Below, one piece after another: positions 1 through 11,500 of a DNA stretch of 64,000 nucleotides. The DNA is from JAENVT01 sp039931555 (GTDB lineage Bacteria; Actinomycetota; Acidimicrobiia; Acidimicrobiales; Ilumatobacteraceae), in contig JBDTRP010000001.1 in NCBI GenBank assembly GCA_039931555.1, positions 1 through 64,000 on the forward strand. Reading direction: 5' to 3'. The position numbers were made by a program, and so were the translations under genes. Under the pieces are notes generated by a model. That model ran no database searches. It was not told where the DNA came from and worked only from the letters and a program-made list of their open reading frames with translations. Every line of letters starts with the position of its first letter. The first letter of the stretch is position 1.

Positions 1-5
1 GTCGG

Positions 6-278
6 TCACTTGGCTGCTCGGGCGGCGCTGAACTCAGCCATCGCACCCGACACTTCCAGCAGCTTCCTGACCCGCTCGGTCGGCTGAGCGCCGTCCATCA
101 GCCACTTCACGGCCTTGGCGTTGTCGATGTTGAGCGTCGACGGATCGGTACGAGGGTTGTACGTGCCGACGATCTGGATGAATCGGCCATCGCGGGGCGA
201 GCGACTATCGGTGGCGACGACGCGATACTGCGGCTGCTTGGTCTTACCAACTCGGGTGAGGCGCAGTTTTACTGCCAT
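6..278 (-). CDS. rpsP: 30S ribosomal protein bS16
   Basis: Structural protein of the 30S subunit that helps 16S rRNA fold during assembly. The 90-residue product begins MAVKLRLTRVGKTKQPQYRV and contains the family core RDGRFIQIVGTYNPRT. It has the usual bS16 length plus a short Ala-rich tail. The ATG at 278 is chosen over an upstream extension because an AAGGAG box lies at 291-296 and the extension has no family similarity. It follows ffh in transcription order with a 43-base gap, the common bacterial ffh-rpsP arrangement. Confidence 0.96.
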   Translation of the reverse strand: MAVKLRLTRVGKTKQPQYRVVATDSRSPRDGRFIQIVGTYNPRTDPSTLNIDNAKAVKWLMDGAQPTERVRKLLEVSGAMAEFSAARAAK

Positions 279-321
279 ACGAATCCAGGGCTCCTTGCAC
301 AATATGAACGACGAGAGGCTA

Positions 322-1701
322 TCAATTGAAGTTCGGGAAGCCACCAGGCATGCCGCCCATACCGCCCGGGTTGGGCAGCCCGCGGCCCTTCTTGCCTTTC
401 TTGCCCTTACCGCCCATCGCCATTCCACCCATCTTCTTCATCATCTTCTGCATCTCGCTGAACTGCTTGACGAGACGGTTGACGTCGCCGACCGTGGTGC
501 CGCTGCCGTTGGCGATGCGAGTACGGCGGCTGCCATTGATCACCTCGGGCTTGCGCCGCTCATGCATGGTCATCGAGCGGATGATGGCCTCGACCGGCTT
601 CAACTGGTCGTCACCGATCTCGGCGCCCTTCAGTTCCTTCGGCATACCGGGCATCATCCCCAACAGGTTGCCGAGCGGACCCATCTTCTTCAGGGCCTGC
701 ATCTGCTCCAAGAAGTCGTCGAGGGTGAATTCGCCCTCCATCATCTTCTCGGCGGCGGCCTCCGCCTGATCCTTCTCGAAAACCTGTTCGGCCTGCTCGA
801 TCAGGCTGAGCATGTCGCCCATTCCCAAGATGCGACCGGCCATGCGATCGGGGTGGAACTGCTCGAACTCGTTGAGCTTCTCTCCCGTCGAGGCGAACGC
901 GATCGGCCGGCCGATCACCTCTTTCACGCTCAACGCCGCACCACCACGGGCGTCGCCGTCGAGCTTCGACATGATCACGCCGTCGATTGCCAGCGTGGCG
1001 TGGAACGCTTCGGCCACGCCGACTGCGTCTTGGCCAGTCATCGCATCGATCACCAAGAACGTGTAGTCGGGCTGGACGGCCTGGCTGATCTGGCGGACCT
1101 GCTCCATCATGTCGGCATCGATCGAGAGACGGCCGGCGGTGTCGACGATCAACACATCGCGACCGAGGCGGCGGGCTTCCTCCAGACCGCGGCGCGCGGT
1201 CGAGACGGGGTCACCCGGCTCGCTGAACACCGGCACGTCGATCTGCCGGCCGAGCGTGCGCAACTGCTCGACGGCAGCAGGCCGCTGGAGGTCAGCGCCG
1301 ACCATCAACGGCTGGCGGCCCTGGCTCTTGAACCACCGGGCCAGCTTGGCCGAGTTGGTGGTCTTGCCCGAGCCCTGCAGGCCGGCCATCAACACCACGG
1401 TCGGTGGGCGGCTGGCGTAGGTGATCTTGAGGGTTTCTCCGCCCAACATGGCCGTGAGCTCGTTGTTGACGATCTTGATGATCTGCTGGCTGGGGTCGAG
1501 CGCTTGGCTGAGCTTGGCGCCGACCGCCTGCTCGCGGATGCGGCCGGTGACGTTACGCACGACACCCACGTTGACGTCGGCCTCGAGCAGTGCCGTGCGG
1601 ATCTCCTTCAACACCTCGTCGACGTCGTCGTCGGTCAGTCGTCCCTTGCCGCGAATCTTCTTGATGACGCCTTCGAGGCGCGAGGACAGTGAGTCGAACA
1701 T
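322..1701 (-). CDS. ffh: Signal recognition particle protein Ffh (SRP54)
   Basis: GTPase subunit of the signal recognition particle. It binds signal sequences of nascent membrane and secreted proteins together with 4.5S RNA and hands ribosomes to FtsY. The 459-residue product begins MFDSLSSRLEGVIKKIRGKG (N domain). The G domain carries GLQGSGKTTNSAKL, DTAGRLSIDAD and TKLDGDARGG. The C-terminal M domain is Met/Gly/Lys-rich, with MMKKMGGMAMGGKGKKGKKG and a GGMGGMPGG tail. The longer upstream reading frame overlaps the neighbouring lipoprotein gene and is rejected. Its partner gene ftsY lies about 1.7 kb upstream on the same strand. Confidence 0.97.
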   Translation of the reverse strand: MFDSLSSRLEGVIKKIRGKGRLTDDDVDEVLKEIRTALLEADVNVGVVRNVTGRIREQAVGAKLSQALDPSQQIIKIVNNELTAMLGGETLKITYASRPPTVVLMAGLQGSGKTTNSAKLARWFKSQGRQPLMVGADLQRPAAVEQLRTLGRQIDVPVFSEPGDPVSTARRGLEEARRLGRDVLIVDTAGRLSIDADMMEQVRQISQAVQPDYTFLVIDAMTGQDAVGVAEAFHATLAIDGVIMSKLDGDARGGAALSVKEVIGRPIAFASTGEKLNEFEQFHPDRMAGRILGMGDMLSLIEQAEQVFEKDQAEAAAEKMMEGEFTLDDFLEQMQALKKMGPLGNLLGMMPGMPKELKGAEIGDDQLKPVEAIIRSMTMHERRKPEVINGSRRTRIANGSGTTVGDVNRLVKQFSEMQKMMKKMGGMAMGGKGKKGKKGRGLPNPGGMGGMPGGFPNFN

Positions 1702-1757
1702 CGCCTGGCAGGTTATCGGCGCCCGCCCACGCACGCTGCGGCGGGTCGGGAGTGGGG

Positions 1758-3335
1758 TCAGCCGGCGGAGACGACTTCGGAGACGATGTTGCCCTTCACG
1801 GCCACGTTGAGACGAGTGCCCGAAAAGTCGGCAGTGACGGGGAGATCGACACCATCCTGGCGCACGACCCGCACCGACCATCCGAGCGCCGAGGCTTCTT
1901 GCTCGGCGTACGACAGGCACTCACCAATCCAGTGCTGGGCCCACTCGACGCTCAGCCCAGGTGAGGTGACGGCCGTCGGTATCTCGAACGTCGCACACTG
2001 GGTGTCACCGCCGGCGGCCGGGGCAGTCTCGGGGACCGTGCCGGCAACGACGCCGAGTTCGGTCGTGGCGACCTCAGGGGCAGCTTGGTGGATGTAGGCG
2101 TCGTCGACGGCGATCACCGTGTACTGGCCACCATCGGCGGTGCCGAAGGTGTAGGCGGGCAACAGCCAGATCGTGTTGTCGGCGGCCCACACCATGGTGA
2201 GGTCGGCCTTCACGCTGTTCAGGGTGACGGTGACGGGGTCGTTGCCGATCGGGGCGCAGTCAGTAGCGGGCCCGGCTTCACACGGGGCGATGGCCGGTGC
2301 GCCGAGGGCTGGCTGTGGGGCGACGTCGGTGACAGCCTTCGTGGCAACGCCATCAGCCGCCAGGCCGACGTATTGGTTCTGCTGCGTCTTCAGCCGCTCG
2401 AGGCCAGCAGCGGCTCCGATGGTCGGGTAATCGGCGCCGCGCTCCGGCGTGGCGAGCAAGCCCGAGGCGTAGGTGATTGCGCCGTTCTCGCCGAAACCGA
2501 CCGACAGCATGACCGGCGCCTTCAGGCCTTCGAGCAGGAGCGACGCATTGACGCTGGCGCCCCATTCGTCGGCGTACGGCTCGTCGAACTGGTACGAGTT
2601 GATGTCGTAGCCCCAGTCGGCGAACAACTGCCTGGCCTTGGCCAAGGCCTCGCCCTTGGTCGGGACTCCTGCAGGCGGTTGCGGGGCGGGGCAATCGGGC
2701 GCGACGACATTGGGAGCAACCTCGTCGATCGACGGTGCAGTGCCATCCGGCACCAGTGGGGTCGGCGATGCAATTGCATCGGTCGCAGTGCCCGAGCTGC
2801 CGGCAACTCCCTCGCCGATCGGCGGGTCGGTGGCAACGCCACCGATGGAAGCGCAGGCAACGCCGCCCGTGGTCGGTGCGGCACTCAGCCACCAGTTGAG
2901 CATTCCGTCGGAGCCCACCGTCAGCACGGCCCCGCTGTAGTCCTCCGGCCCCACGGCCCAGCCGCCGCCCTGATCGGCCGGCAATGTGCGAACCTCGCCG
3001 ACGACACCCAACGAGGCCGCCAGCTTGGCGATCTGGTCAGGGTCGGCCTTCTGGCCGAGAGCGAACGACCACGAACCGGCCGGACCGTCGAGCGCCGGCA
3101 GTTCACCGTCGTACACGAACTTCGTCGGCGCGAACACGGCCATCTTCGATTCGGCGGAAGCATCGGCGGTCGCCGCAGCTGGGGTTGCACGGCCGCCGGA
3201 CCCGGTTTGGCCATTGGCCAGTTGGATCACCTTGGGCTGATTGGCGAGTGGTGCGGTGGTGCTCGGATCGCCGCATGCGGACAATCCGAGAATGACAACG
3301 ATGGAGGCAAGTGCCAGACGGCGTGAGCGGATCAT
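1758..3335 (-). CDS. Large lipoprotein with a possible I78/PSI-like C-terminal domain
   Basis: Predicted exported lipoprotein of 525 residues lying between ftsY and ffh. The N-terminus has an Arg-rich start, a hydrophobic stretch (LALASIVVILGLSAC) and a lipobox LSAC with the lipidated Cys near residue 21. An Ala/Thr/Ser-rich linker follows. The C-terminal 60 residues contain GWSVRVVRQDGVDLPVTADF followed by RLNVAVKGNIVSEV, which resembles small protease-inhibitor-like (I78/PSI) domains; this is a by-eye inference. The central region (residues about 60-450) is not recognised. It has no evident role in SRP function, so its place between two SRP genes may simply be positional. Confidence 0.85.
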   Translation of the reverse strand: MIRSRRLALASIVVILGLSACGDPSTTAPLANQPKVIQLANGQTGSGGRATPAAATADASAESKMAVFAPTKFVYDGELPALDGPAGSWSFALGQKADPDQIAKLAASLGVVGEVRTLPADQGGGWAVGPEDYSGAVLTVGSDGMLNWWLSAAPTTGGVACASIGGVATDPPIGEGVAGSSGTATDAIASPTPLVPDGTAPSIDEVAPNVVAPDCPAPQPPAGVPTKGEALAKARQLFADWGYDINSYQFDEPYADEWGASVNASLLLEGLKAPVMLSVGFGENGAITYASGLLATPERGADYPTIGAAAGLERLKTQQNQYVGLAADGVATKAVTDVAPQPALGAPAIAPCEAGPATDCAPIGNDPVTVTLNSVKADLTMVWAADNTIWLLPAYTFGTADGGQYTVIAVDDAYIHQAAPEVATTELGVVAGTVPETAPAAGGDTQCATFEIPTAVTSPGLSVEWAQHWIGECLSYAEQEASALGWSVRVVRQDGVDLPVTADFSGTRLNVAVKGNIVSEVVSAG

Positions 3336-3378
3336 GCTTGTTTGACGTTGCCGGACCGCACGATGGTTCCCGCCTTCA

Positions 3379-4494
<1,116 letters not shown>

Positions 4495-4521
4495 GACGGC
4501 GACCACGCTATCGGGATGGAC

Positions 4522-5331
4522 TCAGCGGGTACCCCCCGTCAGCGGCCCGTCGTCACTGGTCAGGCGCTGTGCCACCCAGACGGGGATCACCGACATGAGC
4601 ATGACCGCAGTGGCCACGACCGTGACGATCGGCTGCTGCTCGCCGCGGCTGAGGTTCCTGAAGATCCAGATCGGCAACGTCTCCAACCCGGCGCCGGCCG
4701 TGAACGTCGTGACCACGATCTCGTCGAAGCTCAAGCCGAACGCCAGGAGCCCGCCGGCCAGCAGCGCGGTGCGCAACAGCGGGAACGTGACGTACCGGAA
4801 CGTCTGGAACGTGTGCGCACCGAGATCGGCCGACGCTTCCTCGAGGTTCGGTGACAGTCTGCGGAACCGGGCAAGCAGGTTGTTGTAGAGCACGACGATG
4901 CAGAAGGTGGCGTGGGCGACGATCAGCGTCAACAAGCCGAACTCGACGCCGGCTTGTCGAAACGCGGCGTTGAGTGCGATGCCGGTGACGATTCCCGGCA
5001 GAGCGATCGGCAAGACGATCATCAGGTTCAGCGACTCCCGCCCGAAAAACGCGAAGCGGTGCACCGCGAGCGCAGCAAGCAGGCCGAGCACGATTGCGAC
5101 GAGGGTGGCCCCGGTTGCAGTCTTCAAGCTGACGATCAGCGCGTCACGGGCCCCCGCACTGTGGAACGCTGCCCGCCACCATCGAAAGGTGAAGCCCTTC
5201 GGCGGCCACGACAGCGAACTGACGGTGTTGAAGGACAGCACGACGATGATGGCGAGCGGGAGGTAGAGGAATGCCAAGACCAAACCGGTCATACCGCCGA
5301 ACAGCATTCGGACGCGGCGAGTCAACTGCAT
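4522..5331 (-). CDS. potC: Polyamine-type ABC transporter permease (PotC family)
   Basis: Inner-membrane permease of a spermidine/putrescine-type importer, forming the channel with the PotB-like subunit. The 269-residue protein has about six hydrophobic helices. Its EAA loop reads EASADLGAHTFQTFRYVTFP, the surface that docks on the PotA ATPase. The ATG shares one base with the potB stop (TGATG), so the two are translationally coupled. It is last of four pot genes in transcription order. The transported substrate is inferred from family only; gamma-aminobutyrate or other cations would look similar. Confidence 0.92.
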   Translation of the reverse strand: MQLTRRVRMLFGGMTGLVLAFLYLPLAIIVVLSFNTVSSLSWPPKGFTFRWWRAAFHSAGARDALIVSLKTATGATLVAIVLGLLAALAVHRFAFFGRESLNLMIVLPIALPGIVTGIALNAAFRQAGVEFGLLTLIVAHATFCIVVLYNNLLARFRRLSPNLEEASADLGAHTFQTFRYVTFPLLRTALLAGGLLAFGLSFDEIVVTTFTAGAGLETLPIWIFRNLSRGEQQPIVTVVATAVMLMSVIPVWVAQRLTSDDGPLTGGTR

Positions 5332-6206
5332 CAGAGGTTCTCCAACGCGCCGGTTCGCCGAATGCCGAGGATGTAGGCGACCATCACGATCACGGGCACC
5401 ACTGCGAATGCTGCGGCGAAGGGCAAGTCGGCGGAGAAGTTGTCGTAGACCACCGACCCGATCACCTGTGTCTTGCCGCCGACCAGGTCGACGGCGATGT
5501 AGTCGCCCAACGACAACGAGAAGGTGAACACCGATCCGGCCACAATCGACGGGAACAGCAGGGGCAGCACCACCTTGCGAAAGGTGAACCCGAAGTGAGC
5601 ACCGAGGTCGCTCGATGCATCGAGCAACGAGTCAGGCAACCGTTCGAGGCCCGAGTAGATCGGCACGATCATGTAGGGCAGCCACAGGTAGGCGAGCACG
5701 ATGATCAGCCCGGCCTCGCCGTAGTTGGGGCTGGCGCCGAAGGTCTTGTCGAGGACGCCACCCGGTGACCCGATGATCGCCCGCCACGAGAACGCCTTGA
5801 CGAGGTACGAGGCCCACAGCGGCACGAGCACGGCGGCAACGAGCAATCGACGCCAGCGGGCACCGACGATCTTGGCGATGAAGAAGGCGATCGGGAGCGC
5901 CAACACGATGTCGAGCAGTGTCACCAGCACCGCGATCTTGATGGTCCGGGCGGCGATGTCGAGATACACCGACTTGTCGATCAGCGTTCGGTAGTTCTGT
6001 GCGCCGATGACCTTGTCGATGCCGCTTCCAGCGTCGTTGAGCCGGTAGAGCGAGGTGAGGAACAGCGATGCCAGCGAGCCGACGTACAGCACCAGCATCC
6101 ATGCTGCAGGCGCGCCGATCAGCGAGATCAGCCGAGCGCGCGGATGACGATGCAACCAGCGCGATGCCGATTGCCCCGGGCTCGATGGGAGTGTGGTGGC
6201 GGTCAT
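5331..6206 (-). CDS. potB: Polyamine-type ABC transporter permease (PotB family)
   Basis: Second permease of the polyamine-type importer. The 291-residue product has six predicted membrane helices and the EAA loop DASSDLGAHFGFTFRKVVLP, which matches the loop in the PotC-like partner. Two starts are possible: ATG at 6206 (MTATTLPSSP) and an in-frame GTG at 6239 adding eleven residues. Neither has an obvious Shine-Dalgarno; the ATG is used here. The gene follows the potD-like gene after a short gap and overlaps potC by one base. Confidence 0.92.
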   Translation of the reverse strand: MTATTLPSSPGQSASRWLHRHPRARLISLIGAPAAWMLVLYVGSLASLFLTSLYRLNDAGSGIDKVIGAQNYRTLIDKSVYLDIAARTIKIAVLVTLLDIVLALPIAFFIAKIVGARWRRLLVAAVLVPLWASYLVKAFSWRAIIGSPGGVLDKTFGASPNYGEAGLIIVLAYLWLPYMIVPIYSGLERLPDSLLDASSDLGAHFGFTFRKVVLPLLFPSIVAGSVFTFSLSLGDYIAVDLVGGKTQVIGSVVYDNFSADLPFAAAFAVVPVIVMVAYILGIRRTGALENL

Positions 6207-6267
6207 CGGTCGATGAATCGGGTCGGCTGGGCGCGACACATCGTGGCGCCCAGCCGACCGATCACGG

Positions 6268-7437
6268 TCAGCCCTTGATCTCGGTCCAGGCCTTGATCCA
6301 GTCGACGAACGGCACGCAGTCGCTGCCCTTGCCGTTCAGGCACGCCTTGCGGGGTGTCGCCCAGAACGAGATCGACTTGGCGAACGCCTCGTCGGTCGCC
6401 TTGAAGACGTCGCAGTGCGTGGCGTCGGCGTACAGAGTGTTGATCTCTGCGCATGCCTTGGGGTTCGCCGGAGCCTCACCGAAGTAGTACGCGACCTGCG
6501 CCTGCACCCCGGGACTGGTGATGTAGTCCATCCACATGTACATGCAGTTCGGGTGAGTGGCCTTTGCTGACACCATCCAGGTGTCGCTCCACCCCGTCGA
6601 GCCCTCCTTGGGGATCACCGTCTCCAGCTTGTCGGTGTTCGACGCCAGGTTCTTGATGACCTGCCACGTGGTACCGATCACGGTCGAACCCTGCTCGAAC
6701 GCGCCCATCGTCTTGGTGTAGTCGTTCCAGTATTCTCCGATGGCCTTGTGCTGCTCCTTCAGGAGGGCAACCGACGCGTCGAACTGCTTCTGGTTCAACG
6801 AATACGGGTCGTCGATGCCGAGATCGGGCTGAGCGGTCTTCAGGTACAACGCAGCGTCGGCGATGTAGATGGGCGCGTCGTAGGCGGTCACCTTGCCCGC
6901 GTATGGCGACGCCGGGTCGAACACGGCTTTCCACGAGTCAGGCGGCGTCGTCACGACATCGGTGTTCCACATCAGGTAGTTGGCGCCCCAACCGTGCGGG
7001 ATCCCGTAGTTCTTGCCGCCGCTGGAGTTGTACTTCGTGTCCTTCAGGAACGACGAAAGGTCGGCGTAGTTCTTGATCAGTGATGTGTTGACCGGCGCCA
7101 CCAGACCAGCATCGATCAGGCGAACGCTGCTGTCGCCCGAGGCTGACACGCCGTCGTACTGCCCCGTGCTCATCAACTGGAACATCTCGTCGGAGGTGGC
7201 CGCGATCTTCGACTTGACCACGCATCCGGTTTGATCCTGGAACGGTTTGACCCAGTTGTATGCAGGGTCGGTGGTGCCGTCCTCCGCATAGCCGGCCCAG
7301 ACGATCAAGTTGAGGGCCTTCTCGCCGGTGCCGATTGATGTCAACGCCTCACCTCCCGACGACTTGCTGTCGCTACCGCAAGCCGATGCCAGCAGAGTTA
7401 TGGCCATCAGCGCGCCGGAGTACCGTGCTGCTTTCAT
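6268..7437 (-). CDS. potD: Polyamine-type ABC transporter substrate-binding lipoprotein (PotD family)
   Basis: Extracytoplasmic solute-binding lipoprotein that captures substrate for PotBC. The 389-residue product begins MKAARYSGALMAITLLASAC, a signal peptide ending in lipobox LASAC with the lipidated Cys at residue 20. The mature part carries family features such as LIVWAGY near the start, FQDQTGC and YGIPHGWGANYLMWNTDV. The ATG at 7437 is fixed by a GGGGGAGA box just upstream and by its ATGA overlap with the potA stop. A longer upstream frame is antisense to the end of potA coding sequence and is rejected. Confidence 0.93.
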   Translation of the reverse strand: MKAARYSGALMAITLLASACGSDSKSSGGEALTSIGTGEKALNLIVWAGYAEDGTTDPAYNWVKPFQDQTGCVVKSKIAATSDEMFQLMSTGQYDGVSASGDSSVRLIDAGLVAPVNTSLIKNYADLSSFLKDTKYNSSGGKNYGIPHGWGANYLMWNTDVVTTPPDSWKAVFDPASPYAGKVTAYDAPIYIADAALYLKTAQPDLGIDDPYSLNQKQFDASVALLKEQHKAIGEYWNDYTKTMGAFEQGSTVIGTTWQVIKNLASNTDKLETVIPKEGSTGWSDTWMVSAKATHPNCMYMWMDYITSPGVQAQVAYYFGEAPANPKACAEINTLYADATHCDVFKATDEAFAKSISFWATPRKACLNGKGSDCVPFVDWIKAWTEIKG

Positions 7438-8516
7438 GAGTCTCCCCCTTTGGAGATTTCTGTATTGGCGACGGGAAAGGCCGCGTAACGCGACCATGCC
7501 AGGCGGACACTGCCGCCAATGGCAACACCAGCAAGCCCATCGCTTGGCACGCTGGCGATCAAGTGCGTGCCGTCGTCGAGTTGCACTCGAACTCGACAAT
7601 CGGCACCGAGGTATTGGATGTCACTGACGACACCGGGAACGGAGATCTCTGTGTCGCCCGTTTCGTGTTGCACGATGCGCAGCCGTTCGGGTCGTATCGA
7701 ATGCGGCTCGGCAACTCCGAGCAACTGCTGCGAGCGTGCAACGCTCAACATGTTCGACGTGCCGACGAAACCGGCGACGAACGCCGTGGCCGGGTGGTCG
7801 TAGATCTCGCGCGGTGTGCCGACCTGCTCGACACGCCCATTGTTGAACACCGCGATTCGATTGCTCATCGACAGCGCCTCGCCCTGGTCGTGGGTGACGA
7901 AGACGAATGTGATGCCGACGTCACGCTGAATCGACTTCAACTCGACCTGCATCTCCTCGCGTAGCTTCAGATCGAGAGCGCCGAGCGGCTCGTCGAGCAG
8001 CAGCACCTTCGGGTGGTTCACCAACGCTCTGGCGAGGGCAATGCGCTGGCGTTGACCGCCGCTCAGCTGGTTCGGGCGGCGTTCGCCGTAGTCGGCCAGG
8101 CGGACCGCTTCGAGCATCTCCATTGCCCGCTGGCGGCGTTCGGTCTTGCCGATCCGCTTGACCTTGAGACCGTATTCGATGTTCTCCAGCACACTCATGT
8201 GTGGAAACAGGGCGTAGTCCTGGAACACCGTGTTGACGTCGCGGTCGTACGGCGCCAGCAGGCTGACGTCGTTACCCTGCAGCAGCACTGCGCCGCCGGT
8301 CGGCAGTTCGAAACCGGCGATCATCCGCAGCACCGTGGTCTTGCCGCTCCCCGAGGGACCCAGGAGCGAGAAGAACTCGCCTTCGTAGATCTCCAGATCG
8401 ATGTCGTCGACGGCGACGACATCGCCGAAGCTCTTGCGGAGCCTGACCAGTTGGATGGCGGGCGTTGCACGACGCTTTTCGTCGTCCCTGGCGCCGATTG
8501 CCACGGCTTCACTCAC
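7434..8516 (-). CDS. potA: Polyamine-type ABC transporter ATP-binding protein (PotA family)
   Basis: ATPase that powers the importer. The 360-residue product has Walker A GPSGSGKT, the signature LSGGQRQRIALARAL, Walker B LLLDEPLGALD and the switch histidine in VTHDQGEALSM. A C-terminal TOBE-like beta domain covers roughly residues 270-350. It uses a GTG start at 8516 with a GGGGGAGAAG box about 12 bases upstream. It is the first gene of the potA-D-B-C set and overlaps potD by ATGA. The set sits between smc and ftsY, genes that are often near neighbours in other actinobacteria. Confidence 0.95.
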   Translation of the reverse strand: MSEAVAIGARDDEKRRATPAIQLVRLRKSFGDVVAVDDIDLEIYEGEFFSLLGPSGSGKTTVLRMIAGFELPTGGAVLLQGNDVSLLAPYDRDVNTVFQDYALFPHMSVLENIEYGLKVKRIGKTERRQRAMEMLEAVRLADYGERRPNQLSGGQRQRIALARALVNHPKVLLLDEPLGALDLKLREEMQVELKSIQRDVGITFVFVTHDQGEALSMSNRIAVFNNGRVEQVGTPREIYDHPATAFVAGFVGTSNMLSVARSQQLLGVAEPHSIRPERLRIVQHETGDTEISVPGVVSDIQYLGADCRVRVQLDDGTHLIASVPSDGLAGVAIGGSVRLAWSRYAAFPVANTEISKGGDS

Positions 8517-8593
8517 GATGCGCTGCTTCTCCCCCGGTTTTCGTCGCGACCAACCGGAACGACGTTAGTCGGTCGCGGATTGGGCGCTGACCA

Positions 8594-11500
8594 TCAGGTG
8601 CTGGCGGTGACCCGTTCGGTGATCACTTTCGACGACCCGCCCGGCTGCATGGTGATCCCCAGCAAACTGTCTCCGGCCTCCATCGTGCGCTTCTGGTGGC
8701 TGACGACCAACAACTGCGCTTCCTGGCGGAATTCGTGGATCAAACCGAGGAAGCGGTGCAAGTTGACGTCGTCGAGGGCAGCCTCGACCTCGTCCATGAC
8801 GTAGAACGGCGACGGGCGGCTGCGGAACACGGCGAACAGGTACGCCAGCGCGGTCAACGAACGCTCGCCACCCGACAGCAGCGACAGCTTCTTCACGTTC
8901 TTGCCGCTCGGCTTGGCTTCGACCTCGATGCCGGTGTTCAACGGATCATCCGGCGTGGTCAGGACCAGGCTGCCCACGCCGCCGGGGAACAGCATCGAGA
9001 ACAGTTGAGTGAAATGCGTGCTGACGTCGGCAAACGCCGCCGAGAAGACGGTCTGGATCTCGAGGTCGACAGCCTTGATGACACGCATCAGGTCGCGGCG
9101 GGTGTTGCGCACGTCTTCGAGCTGCGTTTCGAGGAACTGGTGGCGAGTCTGCAACTCGTTGAACTCTTCCAGCGCCAGCGGGTTGATGGGGCCCATCAGC
9201 CGGAGCTCACGTTCCAGGTCGCGGACGCGTGCAGCTGCCGAGACCCCTTCGGGGAGCGTTGGCAGCTCGGCGACCTCGGCGGCGGCAGGTTCGAGGTCAT
9301 GGTCGTGACGCAGCGCCTCTACGGCGCCCTCCAGGCGCATGCGGACCTCGGCTTCGTCGACTTCCACGCGCCGCGATCGCTCGCGGTTCTCGTCGAGCGC
9401 TTTCTCGGCCACGCCGCGCCGACGACGAGCGTCGTCGAGCCGTTGAGCTATGCCGCGAACCTCATCGCTCTGCTTGCGACGGATCTCCATCAACTCGTTG
9501 TGTCGTGTCTCGATCATGTGGCGATGACGGTCGACGAGCGCCGCCAGGTTCTGCACGGCACCGAGGGCCTCCTCGACCTCGAGCCTGCGTTGGCCCGCCT
9601 GCGCCCGAGCGACGACGTCGACCTCCAGACGGCGCTCGGTCTCCTCCAGCCGACGTTGGAGGAACTGTTCGCGCTCGTGCAGCCCGGCGTTGCGGACTTC
9701 GAGATCCTGACGGCGGTTGGCCAGCAGTGCCGCCCGCGCGTCGAGGCGCGCCCGAGTTTCGCCACGCGCCTTCGCCGCCTCGGCTTCTGCTGCCTCGTCG
9801 GCATCGAGTGCCGGCACAAGGGCATCGAGCTCGGCGATCCGGCTGCGCTCGCGGTCGAGACGCTCGCCGGCCTCGCCCGCGGTGTGCTCGACGGTCTCGA
9901 GTTCGGACTGCGTGTCGCGGCGCTCGCTCTGTGCACGAGCCAGTGCGGTCGACGTTGCCGAAAACCCGGCGTCGTGGGTGTCGAGCTCGCGGCTGAGCTG
10001 AGCTTCGCGCGCCCGGGCAGCGTCCAACTCGGCGCGGGCGGCCTCTTCGGCTCGGACGCGACCCTCCAGTTCAGCGGTGGCGATGCCCAGCCGCTCTTGC
10101 GCTTCTTCCAACGCCGAAGCGGTTGCCCCACCACTGGCGACGCCAACGCGCCACCCGCTCGGTCCGAAGCGGTCACCCTCATCGGTGACGATGACGGCGG
10201 AGGGATGAGCAATCGCCACATCGATCGCGTCCGCCCACGTCGACACGCGCACGGCCGACCCGACGATGGCGTCGAGCAACTCCGAGACACCGACCTGCTG
10301 GCTGCGCACGTGCGGTCGCACCGGCACGCCGCTCTCCGGCGGGGCCAATGGGACACCGTGAGCAGCACCGAGCGCGATCACCGCGCCGTTCACGTTCGAT
10401 GCTCGCAACGAGTCGAGGGCGCGTCGACCGGCCTGCGTCGAGGCGACGACGACTGCCTCCAGTGCCTCACCCAGCGCGGCCTCGACGGCTGCTTCCCACC
10501 CGGCATCGATGTCGATGAGGTCGAGCAGAGTGCCGAGAACATCGTCGACGCCTGCGAGGTGCTCTGCTCCGGCGCGCGCTCGCGCACTCTCGAGTGCCAG
10601 GTGCAGCGCCTCGGCGCGTGCTCCCCACCGCGAGACATCGTCGGTGGCGATCTGGCGTGCGGCCAGCGCGGACTCATGGACGCCCTCGGCCGTCACTCGA
10701 CGAGCTTCGGCAACCTCCAGGTCGGCGACCAGCGCAGCTTCGACGACCTGCGCGTGCTCGCATTCCAGCCGCAGCCGCTCGGCATCGGCATCAAGACGCC
10801 CGACGCGCTCGCGCAGCACGTCGAGCCGAGAGCGCAGGCGCTGCAGTTCGCTGTCGGCGCGGTCGGCGCTGCCGCGAAGCGAGCGCAGCTCGCCGCGGAC
10901 CTCTGCCGCAGCAGTGGCAGCGGAGCTGCTGGCCACGACGTTGTCGATGGTGGCCATCGCCTGTTCGCGCTCGGAGCCGAACTCTTCCTCTTCCATCGCC
11001 AGGTGCTCTGCCTCGGGACCCAGCTGGCGAAGATCATCGGCCACGCGCTCGAGCTCGACTCGGAGGTTGCCGGCGTCGGCCTCGAGACTGGCGAACACAC
11101 CAGAATCCATCAGCTGTCCGCGATCGCGCTCCATCGACCGTCGACGCTCGACCAGCACGGCGGCGATGCCACGAGAACGCTCACGAAGCTGCTCGACGCG
11201 AACCATCTCATCCGACAGGTCGAGGTCGCCGCGCGCCGTCAGCTCGGCCTCGGCCGCCATCACGCCGGTGTCGAGCGAGGCGAGCTCGGCTCGCAGGTCG
11301 TGCTCCGTGGCCTGCAGTGTGATCTTCTCGCCGGCGAGGGCGATGAGCCGCGTGCGTTGCGCGGCGATCTCGCGACCGCGCTGATAGATCTGCAGCGCGC
11401 TCAACTCTGCCACGAGATCACCATGCCGACGTGCTGCTTCGGCCTGCCGTTCGAGCGGGCGCAGTTGCCGGCGCACCTCGCGCAGCAGGTCCTGCACGCG

